Shown here one piece after another: positions 43,145 through 50,795 of a stretch of 64,000 nt of DNA (position 1 is the stretch's first letter; each line of letters opens with the position of its first letter). Below the pieces are notes generated by a model. It did no database searches. It saw only the letters and a list, made by a program, of their open reading frames with translations, and was not told where the DNA came from. Origin of the DNA: Aldehydirespirator sp965221605 (lineage in GTDB: Bacteria > Actinomycetota > Acidimicrobiia > Acidimicrobiales > Aldehydirespiratoraceae); assembly GCA_965221605.1 (NCBI GenBank), contig CBDCSK010000004.1, positions 62,001 to 126,000 of the forward strand. The letters run 5' to 3'. The translations under genes and the position numbers were made by a program.

Positions 43145-45100
43145 TCCCATCGTGATGCAGGGCCCGAGGGCCGGGCGCTGCTGGGAGTTGCTCCTGCGAG
43201 AGGGACCACCGAAGAGCGTTTCAATCCTCGCCCGGCCCGAGGGCCGGGCGCTGCCCGAGCGGCCGTGACCGGCTACAAGGCCCGCTTCTCGTTTCAATCC
43301 TCGCCCGGCCCGAGGGCCGGGCGCTGCCTCGGCACCGCCGCCGTGCAGGGCGCGATCAAGCTGGAGTTTCAATCCTCGCCCGGCCCGAGGGCCCGGCGCT
43401 GCATGACCATGTAGCGGAGAGCTTGGGGCCGAGGTCGAGAGTTTCAATCCTCGCCCGGCCCGAGGGCCGGGCGCTGCAGGCGGACGCCTGGGCCTGGCTA
43501 TGCCGCCATCCCGTTTCAATCCTCGCCCGGCCCGAGGGCCGGGCGCTGCTCGGCATCTGGGAGATCTACCCCAACGAGACTCTCCGGTTTCAATCCTCGC
43601 CCGGCCCGAGGGCCGGGCGCTGCCGCAATTTGATGGTGGCCCGATGTCTCAACCTGCTCTTGTTTCAATCCTCGCCCGGCCCGAGGGCCGGGCGCTGCAC
43701 ATGGCAAAGCCGCGGCGCAGAACTGTGGACGACCGGTTTCAATCCTCGCCCGGCCCGAGGGCCGGGCGCTGCCCGGCGGAGACACCACCACCGGCCCGAG
43801 GCCCCGAAGGGTTTCAATCCTCGCCCGGCCCGAGGGCCGGGCGCTGCCGGCCAGTGTCCGCCCGACCAGAGCGAGCCGCGGCAGGTTTCAATCCTCGCCC
43901 GGCCCGAGGGCCGGGCGCTGCCCAGAGCGCGCGGTCAATCCTGATGATGCAGAGATGTTTCAATCCTCGCCCGGCCCGAGGGCCGGGCGCTGCGCGCGGA
44001 TGATAGGCCGTCACGGGCCGGACGCCAGGTTTCAATCCTCGCCCGGCCCGAGGGCCGGGCGCTGCGCGGTCGTGAGATTCTCAGCGCCGTAGTCCTGCAC
44101 CAGTTTCAATCCTCGCCCGGCCCGAGGGCCGGGCGCTGCGCATCGGGCAGCGTGCTGAAGCTGCGACTCACCCCGTTTCAATCCTCGCCCGGCCCGAGGG
44201 CCGGGCGCTGCCGACGACACCCCCGACACAGCCGACCGGATCGCGTCGTTTCAATCCTCGCCCGGCCCGAGGGCCGGGCGCTGCCATTGCTCGCCCGACA
44301 CTGCACCCAGCCGACCTTGCATGTTTCAATCCTCGCCCGGCCCGAGGGCCGGGCGCTGCCCCCCCCCAGCTCATGCTGCACGACCCCCCTCAAGAGTTTC
44401 AATCCTCGCCCGGCCCGAGGGCCGGGCGCTGCCCGACCGCTGCAGGAGCAATCCGAGAGCAACAACGACAGGTTTCAATCCTCGCCCGGCCCGAGGGCCG
44501 GGCGCTGCTCTCCAGCACCGCCGAATCGCCGCGGTCCACGAAACTGTTTCAATCCTCGCCCGGCCCGAGGGCCGGGCGCTGCCTGCACCGGCTAGCCGCC
44601 CAAGCCCAAGCAACGACAGGTTTCAATCCTCGCCCGGCCCGAGGGCCGGGCGCTGCCCTCTCCCACAGCCGCACCGCCCGCCAGCGGGTCGAGGTTTCAA
44701 TCCTCGCCCGGCCCGAGGGCCGGGCGCTGCGACATCGCCCGCATCGACGACGACGTGGCCCGCATGGAGTTTCAATCCTCGCCCGGCCCGAGGGCCGGGC
44801 GCTGCCCCGGAGTCGGCCAGCCGCCGCACACGCGCCACCGTGTTTCAATCCTCGCCCGGCCCGAGGGCCGGGCGCTGCTTAGCCGGCGCAGCAGCCGGCG
44901 TCGCCCTGGTCAAGTTTCAATCCTCGCCCGGCCCGAGGGCCGGGCGCTGCCAGCAGGGATAGCCGAGCTGACGGCGCAGGCCCGCGAGTTTCAATCCTCG
45001 CCCGGCCCGAGGGCCGGGCGCTGCACCCGTCTGTGCCGGGCCGTCCGGCTGGCTCTAGTAGAGGTTTCAATCCTCGCCCGGCCCGAGGGCCGGGCGCTGC
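43145..45100 (-). CRISPR. Type I-C CRISPR array, 26 full repeats plus one degenerate terminal repeat
   Basis: A 37-base repeat occurs 26 times with starts at 43218, 43291, 43366, 43441, 43513, 43587 and so on to 45064. In crRNA sense (minus strand) it begins GCAGCGCCCGGCCC and ends GGCGAGGATTGAAAC, the ending common to type I-C repeats. Spacers are 35-39 bases. The core CGCCCGGCCC/GGGCCGGGCG forms a 10-base-pair hairpin. The copy at 43366 has one base change. The copy at 43145-43181 keeps only its 5' half in crRNA sense and marks the old, leader-distal end. The leader and cas genes are at the high-coordinate end. Confidence 0.97.
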
Positions 45101-45283
45101 CCGAGACACCTTACTTGACAGGTACGTCCCATACGTTTTCATGATAGATCGAGTGGGAGCCGGCAGCAGAATCGTATGGTCCGGGCAACTCGGCCGGCTC
45201 GAGGGGCAAGAATCGGCCCGAAACAGGCACATATGCTGCACGGATGACCCGCCTCTGCATGATCACCGACGATTCGCATCGAC
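45101..45283 (-). promoter_or_regulatory. CRISPR leader region
   Basis: 183 bases between the cas2 stop and the first repeat in crRNA sense. It has no open frame of note and is less GC-rich than the array. It should hold the array promoter and the integration signals; TATCATGAAAACG (minus strand near 45140) is a possible -10 area. Confidence 0.6.
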
Positions 45284-45580
45284 TCAGAATACGAGGGGGT
45301 CACGTTGGTCGAATGATGGCTGCACTCCGAACGTCTGTAGGTGACGGTCGAGCGGCTCGCGTAATCGGTAGATTCGAATGCTGTCGGCCGTGTTGTCTAT
45401 CTCAGACCGAAGTCGAGCTATGAGAAGTTCCATGGCGACCTCGTTGATCGAACACTCGAACACCGATTTCTGGACGCGTTGGCCGTAGGCTTCGCACGCC
45501 TGCGCCACCCGTCGCAGGCGCTTGCGACCGGCCGCGTCGTCAGTCGCTACGTCATAGACTACGAGTATCTCTACCGTCAT
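45284..45580 (-). CDS. cas2: CRISPR-associated protein Cas2
   Basis: A 98-residue Cas2: TVEILVVYDVATDD (first strand with the metal-binding Asp), RVAQACEAYGQRVQKSVFEC and DSIRIYRL. The start is ATG at 45580; the longer frame reads through cas1. Cas2 dimers bridge Cas1 in spacer integration. It lies next to the leader. Confidence 0.95.
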   Translation of the reverse strand: MTVEILVVYDVATDDAAGRKRLRRVAQACEAYGQRVQKSVFECSINEVAMELLIARLRSEIDNTADSIRIYRLREPLDRHLQTFGVQPSFDQRDPLVF

Positions 45581-45600
45581 TTCGGAATCTAGGAGTTGTA

Positions 45601-46632
45601 CTAGCGAACGATGTACGGGACGTAATGTTTGAGGTCGCCTCTGAGGTGCCTGGCCAATAGACGCGCCTGCACATGAGGAATCAGCCCTACAGGGACGTTC
45701 TCCTTCAGCAGCCGATGCGGTGTTGTGCTTTCCTTGCGCTTTTGGTAGGCGGCTAGGGTAGTTCGACGTCCAGCTTCGTTCAGACTGACGGCTCCGCCGG
45801 GAGTGTTGTCGAAGTGTTCGGGCCGAACCTGTCGCTTGTTGATCATGCGCAATACGAGACGGTCGATGACCGCAGGTCGGAATTCCTCCATGAGATCCAG
45901 CGCAAGCGCGGGTCGCCCCGGCCGGAGCGCATGGAGGTACCCCACCTGCGGATCTAGGCCGACGCCCTCCAGCGCAGCTTCGCATTCGGCGCGAAGCAGC
46001 GCATAGCAAAAGGAGAGCAGGGCGTTTGCGCGATCTCGTGGAGGCCGCCGGCTGCGACCGGCTGGTGCGAATGCAGAACGATCAGTTCGCACCATCTGCG
46101 CAAAGGCGGCGAAGTAGGCGCGCGCCGCATTTCCTTCAAGGCCGCGTAGCACATCTAGGTCGGCGGACTCCCGAATCTCGCTCAGGAGCGCACCCAGATG
46201 CGCCGCCGCGGCTCGAAGTTCGGCCTCATCCGCTGCGTCAGCACCGTCTCGTGCTGCGCGGAGTAGCAGCGAGCGCGCGTTCTGCACCTTGCCAGCAACG
46301 CACTGTCGTGCCAACTGAACCACTTGCGTGGAGTCATTGAGCGCCTCGTGCTGCGCGCGGCGGAGCATGACGTTTCCCACCACGCCGCCGGTGAGACGGG
46401 CCCGGAACCGGCCATGCCTTGTCAGCCATACGACGGCCCGCCCATCCGCCGCGCAGCGATGGATGAGCGGAGTAGTGACGGTGACTCGCCCGAGAGCCAC
46501 GATTGCCTGCAGCCGCACTAGCGGCAGCCGGGCCCTGGTCTCCCGATCGACCAATACTCGCACCGTGTCGTGTTCAAGCCGAAGCACTGTGCCCTGGGTG
46601 GTCACATACAACGTGTTGAGCAACTCATGCAT
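45601..46632 (-). CDS. cas1: CRISPR-associated integrase Cas1 (type I-C)
   Basis: A Cas1 of 343 residues. VLVDRETRARLPLVRLQAI and VTVTTPLIHRCAADGRAVVWL form the N-terminal beta domain. In the helical domain the metal ligands lie in RGLEGNAARAYF (Glu), GYLHALRPGRPALALDLMEEFRP (His, Asp, Glu). It integrates new spacers with Cas2. ATG at 46632 overlaps cas4 by eight bases; GTG at 46638 is an alternative. The gene is 20 bases before cas2. Confidence 0.95.
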   Translation of the reverse strand: MHELLNTLYVTTQGTVLRLEHDTVRVLVDRETRARLPLVRLQAIVALGRVTVTTPLIHRCAADGRAVVWLTRHGRFRARLTGGVVGNVMLRRAQHEALNDSTQVVQLARQCVAGKVQNARSLLLRAARDGADAADEAELRAAAAHLGALLSEIRESADLDVLRGLEGNAARAYFAAFAQMVRTDRSAFAPAGRSRRPPRDRANALLSFCYALLRAECEAALEGVGLDPQVGYLHALRPGRPALALDLMEEFRPAVIDRLVLRMINKRQVRPEHFDNTPGGAVSLNEAGRRTTLAAYQKRKESTTPHRLLKENVPVGLIPHVQARLLARHLRGDLKHYVPYIVR

Positions 46633-47293
46633 CGTCACCCACGGCGTTCAATGGGCGGAAGAGCGCCCCCTGCAAGCCTCGGAGCCGCGCCGGCTGCGCA
46701 GATACATGTGGCAGGCACGCATGGACGAGCGAGCATGGGGGACAGCGAGCATCATCGGCGGCCTGCGGCAGGACCTGGTCCCGCAGCTGCATGCGGATCT
46801 CCTCCACAAGCGCGACCGTTCGCTCCCTCAGGGCGCCGTTGAAGGACACGGCATGCCGCCGCCGCTCGACATGCGAATAGATCGCACCGCACGGCACGGC
46901 GGTGTCCAGCATCTCCTCAAGGCACATTGCTTGTGCGCACAGCTGCAGGTCGGCGTGTGGGGGCCTCCGCCGCCCGACCTTGTACTCCACCGGGAACGGC
47001 GATTCGCCCGGCCGCAGCTCCACCACGTCGGCCTTGCCACGCAGGCCGAGCCTTTCTGACCACAGCGGTATCCCTCGCAGTACCCGAATCCCCGGGCGCG
47101 TCTCGATCTCTCCAGCGTCCACACGCCGATGGGCCAGGTGTCCTCGAATCGTGTAGACATTCTCCTCGAAGGTCTGCTCGACATGAATCAGAGCGCATTG
47201 CCGCGGGCAGTAGGAGTAGTGCTCGATGGCCGAAATCGGAACCTCGAGCACATCCCCCTGATCCCAAGGCGTGGCCGCGACGGCCATCGGCAC
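46625..47293 (-). CDS. cas4: CRISPR-associated Cas4
   Basis: A 222-residue Cas4 nuclease. The first cluster Cys is in HYSYCPRQCAL and the last three in RCPPCSLVHACLPHV, giving a 4Fe-4S site. The RecB-like nuclease core has LRGKADVVELRPGE and PFPVEYKVGRRR (Asp, Glu, Lys). In type I-C systems Cas4 trims prespacers and sets PAM choice with Cas1. GTG at 47293 or ATG at 47287 can start it; cas7 ends 29 bases upstream. Confidence 0.93.
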   Translation of the reverse strand: MPMAVAATPWDQGDVLEVPISAIEHYSYCPRQCALIHVEQTFEENVYTIRGHLAHRRVDAGEIETRPGIRVLRGIPLWSERLGLRGKADVVELRPGESPFPVEYKVGRRRPPHADLQLCAQAMCLEEMLDTAVPCGAIYSHVERRRHAVSFNGALRERTVALVEEIRMQLRDQVLPQAADDARCPPCSLVHACLPHVSAQPARLRGLQGALFRPLNAVGDDA

Positions 47294-47322
47294 CTGTCGT
47301 CCTGGCTGAGCCGGGATGGCCG

Positions 47323-48258
47323 CTATACAACGAGCGTCGTCAGGGTCACACCGGGCAAGCCCTCAATCGACCCGTTCGCCGGGTAGCCGACGGTGTAGTC
47401 CGCGAACGAGCGCGGCGCGGTCGAGGCACTCGGGGGAGTCTCGACGAGTTCGAACAGCCGATGGGCGGGCGCGTTCCCGAGCCTGCTGTCGTGGCTGAAC
47501 ACATGGAGGCCGCGGCAGGCCATCTCGCCGCGCGAGGCTGAGCGGTCCAGGTCCCACATCATCTTGAGAGCGTCCCAGAAGATCTCAAGGTCCTCGCTGT
47601 TCACACCAGTCTGCTCCGCGAAGTGGGGGTTGAAGAAGCCATGTGCGCGGTAGAGGCCATACGGGACAGCAGACTTGCGACCCATCTCGGTTTGCTTGCC
47701 GCTGACTTGGCCGGACCCATCTTCGCTCTCGACCACTTCAGCATCCTCGGCCTTGGTGACCGCGACGCGTGTAATGGCGAGATCGAGGGGCACGATGGGG
47801 TCGATCGACCGGGCGAACGTCAACTGCAAGGGACCGCGGACTTGCCCACAGTTCACACCGGTCGTCATCACGGCACCGAACACCCGAATGTCATAGAAGT
47901 TCTGACACATCCATGTTCGTGCTCGGTGGACGTCGCCCCGATTCTGCTTGCTGCCCGTCGACTTGAGGCCCAAGTCGTCGTAGGCCCGCTGATGGATTGT
48001 GTTCAGCGCCTCGCTTCCCGACTGAATGTAGATCTTGAAGCGGGCGTCGCCACCCTGCCCAATGTCCACGAAGTCGCGCACCTTCCGCTTGATCGCGACA
48101 TCGCTGACGAGACCCTGCATCGTCTCAGGGTCGACACGCGGCAGGTTGCCGGCGTCGGGGTCGCCGTTGGGGTTGCCGTCCCGTACATCGAATAGCAGGA
48201 CGAAGTCGTGGCGGCGGCTTGGGTCGGTGGTGATCGTGGCTGTCGGATCCGGTGTCAT
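47323..48258 (-). CDS. cas7: Cascade backbone protein Cas7 (Csd2, type I-C)
   Basis: A 311-residue Csd2-family protein: RHDFVLLFDVRDGNPNGDPD at the start and LVSDVAIKRKVRDFVDI after it are diagnostic. TTGVNCGQVRGPLQLTFARSI and KSAVPYGLYRAHGFFNPHFA follow. Six or seven copies coat the crRNA spacer in the interference complex. The ATG at 48258 overlaps the cas8c stop as ATGA. Confidence 0.95.
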   Translation of the reverse strand: MTPDPTATITTDPSRRHDFVLLFDVRDGNPNGDPDAGNLPRVDPETMQGLVSDVAIKRKVRDFVDIGQGGDARFKIYIQSGSEALNTIHQRAYDDLGLKSTGSKQNRGDVHRARTWMCQNFYDIRVFGAVMTTGVNCGQVRGPLQLTFARSIDPIVPLDLAITRVAVTKAEDAEVVESEDGSGQVSGKQTEMGRKSAVPYGLYRAHGFFNPHFAEQTGVNSEDLEIFWDALKMMWDLDRSASRGEMACRGLHVFSHDSRLGNAPAHRLFELVETPPSASTAPRSFADYTVGYPANGSIEGLPGVTLTTLVV

Positions 48259-48692
48259 GGCAGGTTCTCCCCTTCGGTGCCTGTGTTAGTGCCTTCTTGG
48301 CCTTTCTTGTCGTCGCGCGCTGTGCGGCGACTGAGGAATTCGGCGCGGTCGTGCGCCCGTTGGTGGTAGTACCCGAGTGAGAACAGCGCCTGATCCTGGA
48401 GCGTCAGCGTCGGTGGCCAACTCCCGATCTGGGCAAGGACGTCTTCGAGGCTCCGCTGCAGATTGACATGCGCGCCCGGTCTGTCCCTTCGCAACTTCGC
48501 CAGATGTGCCTGAGCGCCCCGGATCAACGAACCAAAGACGGTAGCCGGCGTGGAGGACGCCGCTCCGTAGTACCGGTCAACGATGGTGGCATTGACGCCG
48601 GGCAGGGCGGCTCGCTGCACTGCCTCAAGCACGAAGAGCAGCCGCCCGCAGTGGTAAGCGGTGGATGGATGGCTGGGTTCGAGGGCAACCAT
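48255..48692 (-). CDS. cas11: Cas11c small subunit from an internal start within cas8c
   Basis: An in-frame ATG at 48692 (Met444 of Cas8c) is preceded by AGGGAGG (48704-48698) five bases before it, a textbook ribosome-binding site inside a gene. The product would be 145 residues, mostly helical (YHCGRLLFVLEAVQRAAL, SLEDVLAQIGSW, QALFSLGYYHQRAHDRAEF). Type I-C Cascades are known to contain Cas11c translated from the 3' part of cas8c, and size and position fit. Confidence 0.75.
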   Translation of the reverse strand: MVALEPSHPSTAYHCGRLLFVLEAVQRAALPGVNATIVDRYYGAASSTPATVFGSLIRGAQAHLAKLRRDRPGAHVNLQRSLEDVLAQIGSWPPTLTLQDQALFSLGYYHQRAHDRAEFLSRRTARDDKKGQEGTNTGTEGENLP

Positions 48693-50021
48693 GTGGTCCT
48701 CCCTGGGTTGGTGTGGTTCCTGACTAAGAAGAACGAGTTTGATCAGAGCGGCGCGGGGACGCGTGACTCCCTGCTCGGCGCGACAACGACGGACTGCCTG
48801 GTAGGCGATGTCCATCGGCAGGGGCGTCCCACTCATGGCAGCACGGAACAGGGCGCGAGGCGTTGAAACAGGCAGGTCGCGCCGCGCGTCTCGCACTGTC
48901 GACGCCGCAAGCGCAAACAGACTCCACGGCCGTGGGTGCGCTCCTGTGGGATCCTCGTCCCTGGGATCGATGATGCGCTGTAGACGAAACCACCGAGCGA
49001 TGTTGCTTGCCACGTTGCCCACGGTCGTGTCGAGCCAATCGCGGACGACCACGCGCCCACGGCTCGCGGACAGCGCCGCAGCATAGAAAGGCGAGTCGTC
49101 GTTGTGGGAGGCGTGACGGCCTCGCCCCACAGACTCAAGGAGCGTCCTAACCGCGGCCGCGTCAGGCTCTGCCATGAAACTCCGGACATCGAACACCACG
49201 TTGTCGCGCGTCCAGAAAACGAAGGCCGCATCGCCGACTCTGAGGCTTCCGTGATCGTCAGCCAAGAGGTGATTCAACGCCCGATGGAAGTCTTCTGCGC
49301 ATTCTCGGCAGGTCGGTGCGACCCTGGACGCCTCCAGTCCGTACGACTCGAACGCTGACTCGTTCGCGGAGATGATCGAGGTGCCCGACGACTGTCCGCC
49401 GGGAATGCGTTTGATCTTCGTCTGCATCCGGTCAAGCACCGGCTTGTGCTCGCCGCATACGACGCACTGCCCCAGAGCGGCCCTGCCGGGTGCGTGCTCG
49501 GACAGCCAGAACCCCTGGACGGAGGGCAGGTCGTGAGGATGGCAGCTCGTGCCGTCCCTGAGTTGGACCTTGAATGCGACCTTGAGCCCGTAGTCCCACT
49601 GGGCACCGAGGTCAAGCAGATCCGCGCCACCCTGCTCGTAGAAGCGCTGGACGACGAGCACGGCCGGCTCTTGCGTCCGAGCCGCGCAACGTTCGAGCAG
49701 ATTGCGGTAGGCCTTGTGCTCATTCTCGGCGCGCTGTTGCTTCTCAGGCCTGGGGTCTTGCGTGCGTCCGAAGGTGTATGTGCCCTTGTCGGCCAGCAGA
49801 AGCGGCTTGATCCCAGAGCTACGCTGGATCTCGGGGGCAGCCATGTCGAGGCCGCGCTTTCCCCGAGGGTTGCTGGGCTCGATCCTTGAGATCGGCTGGG
49901 ACGACAGGGGATACCCATCTGCGCCAAGCGCGATGATCCACGCGACGGGAGTCATGGCATACAGCGGCGGAAGGTGTGTCATCCGCTCGTCGGCGTACTC
50001 TTTCAGTTTGTTGAGCAGCAT
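48255..50021 (-). CDS. cas8c: Cascade large subunit Cas8c (Csd1)
   Basis: A 588-residue Csd1-family protein. LLNKLKEYADERMTHLPPLY opens it; CVVCGEH and CREC form a likely zinc site near the middle; GNVASNIARWFRLQRIID and the Arg-rich helical C-terminus are family features. Cas8c recognises the PAM and recruits Cas3. Its ATG overlaps the cas5 stop (TGATG) and its stop overlaps the cas7 start, so cas5-cas8c-cas7 are coupled. Confidence 0.94.
   Translation of the reverse strand: MLLNKLKEYADERMTHLPPLYAMTPVAWIIALGADGYPLSSQPISRIEPSNPRGKRGLDMAAPEIQRSSGIKPLLLADKGTYTFGRTQDPRPEKQQRAENEHKAYRNLLERCAARTQEPAVLVVQRFYEQGGADLLDLGAQWDYGLKVAFKVQLRDGTSCHPHDLPSVQGFWLSEHAPGRAALGQCVVCGEHKPVLDRMQTKIKRIPGGQSSGTSIISANESAFESYGLEASRVAPTCRECAEDFHRALNHLLADDHGSLRVGDAAFVFWTRDNVVFDVRSFMAEPDAAAVRTLLESVGRGRHASHNDDSPFYAAALSASRGRVVVRDWLDTTVGNVASNIARWFRLQRIIDPRDEDPTGAHPRPWSLFALAASTVRDARRDLPVSTPRALFRAAMSGTPLPMDIAYQAVRRCRAEQGVTRPRAALIKLVLLSQEPHQPREDHMVALEPSHPSTAYHCGRLLFVLEAVQRAALPGVNATIVDRYYGAASSTPATVFGSLIRGAQAHLAKLRRDRPGAHVNLQRSLEDVLAQIGSWPPTLTLQDQALFSLGYYHQRAHDRAEFLSRRTARDDKKGQEGTNTGTEGENLP
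48698..48704 (-). promoter_or_regulatory. Internal ribosome-binding site for Cas11c
   Basis: AGGGAGG on the minus strand, five bases before ATG 48692, inside cas8c. The codons it covers do not require this sequence, so its presence suggests selection for internal initiation. Confidence 0.7.
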
Positions 50022-50668
50022 CAGTCCACCCCGGAGAGGCGGTCCGGCACGCGAAGCACTCCGTCTTCGAGGGCAGCCCGGAAGAATCGAGGCGCGCCGC
50101 TGCCATCCTGGTCGTAGTCGATGTCGAGCAGCATCGGTCCGAGGTCCTCGCTGCGGCTGATCGGTGAGTCATCGGGGCCGGGCTCGCAGAAGGACGCCGA
50201 GAACTCCCGGCAGCCGAGATAGGGCGTCGCGAAGCACTGTCCGCGCACCACGCGCCTGCGGAACTGGTCGCGGTACTTGGCGATGTTGTCTTGGACACCG
50301 TCCACCAAGTTGATCTGGGCGCGAACGACGTAGGCCACGTCCCGCAGCGCGAGCGTATGGCGCTGAACGCGGTGGGCTGAGGCGTCGTAGCCCCCGCCAT
50401 CCTTGGCCCATCGACGCGCTGAGCGGTCGCTCTGCCGGTCGCTAATCTCGTTGCGCCGGATGGACGCGTAGGCTATGGGTTTGAGCACCTGGATCTCCTT
50501 GACCTGCCACATGACCTGGGGCTTCCAGAAGATCGCCTCGAGCGCTCCCCTCGCCGCGGATGGCGTCATCACGGGGTAGCTCACCCGCTCTACCTTCATC
50601 TCGGGGCGGGTGAAGCAGGCGTAGTCCCCCCAGAACTTGACCTGCAGCGGTACCGGATTGCGGCTCAT
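50021..50668 (-). CDS. cas5c: Cas5c crRNA-processing endonuclease (Cas5d)
   Basis: A 215-residue Cas5c. PLQVKFWGDYACFTRPEMKV and ERVSYPVMTPSAARGALEAI-type ferredoxin-like strands, IFWKPQVMWQV and the C-terminal TPYLGCREFSASF are typical. In type I-C, which lacks Cas6, this protein cuts the CRISPR transcript at the repeat hairpin. The start is ATG at 50668; the longer frame to 50761 adds residues without family similarity. Confidence 0.92.
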   Translation of the reverse strand: MSRNPVPLQVKFWGDYACFTRPEMKVERVSYPVMTPSAARGALEAIFWKPQVMWQVKEIQVLKPIAYASIRRNEISDRQSDRSARRWAKDGGGYDASAHRVQRHTLALRDVAYVVRAQINLVDGVQDNIAKYRDQFRRRVVRGQCFATPYLGCREFSASFCEPGPDDSPISRSEDLGPMLLDIDYDQDGSGAPRFFRAALEDGVLRVPDRLSGVD

Positions 50669-50795
50669 GATGCTGCGAGCGACTCCTTGGACGGCCCCAA
50701 CCTCTCGGCTGAGAATCGGTAGATGCGTGATCGCAGGCAACCTACCAAGCCCCTGTGACACGGCCCCGAGGAACAGCGATCTTCGCGATAGGCGG

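Noticed and set aside
43423..44962. Many repeat-containing open frames on both strands over the array
   Set aside because: They translate CRISPR repeats (FNPRPARGPGAA-like units) and are not genes.
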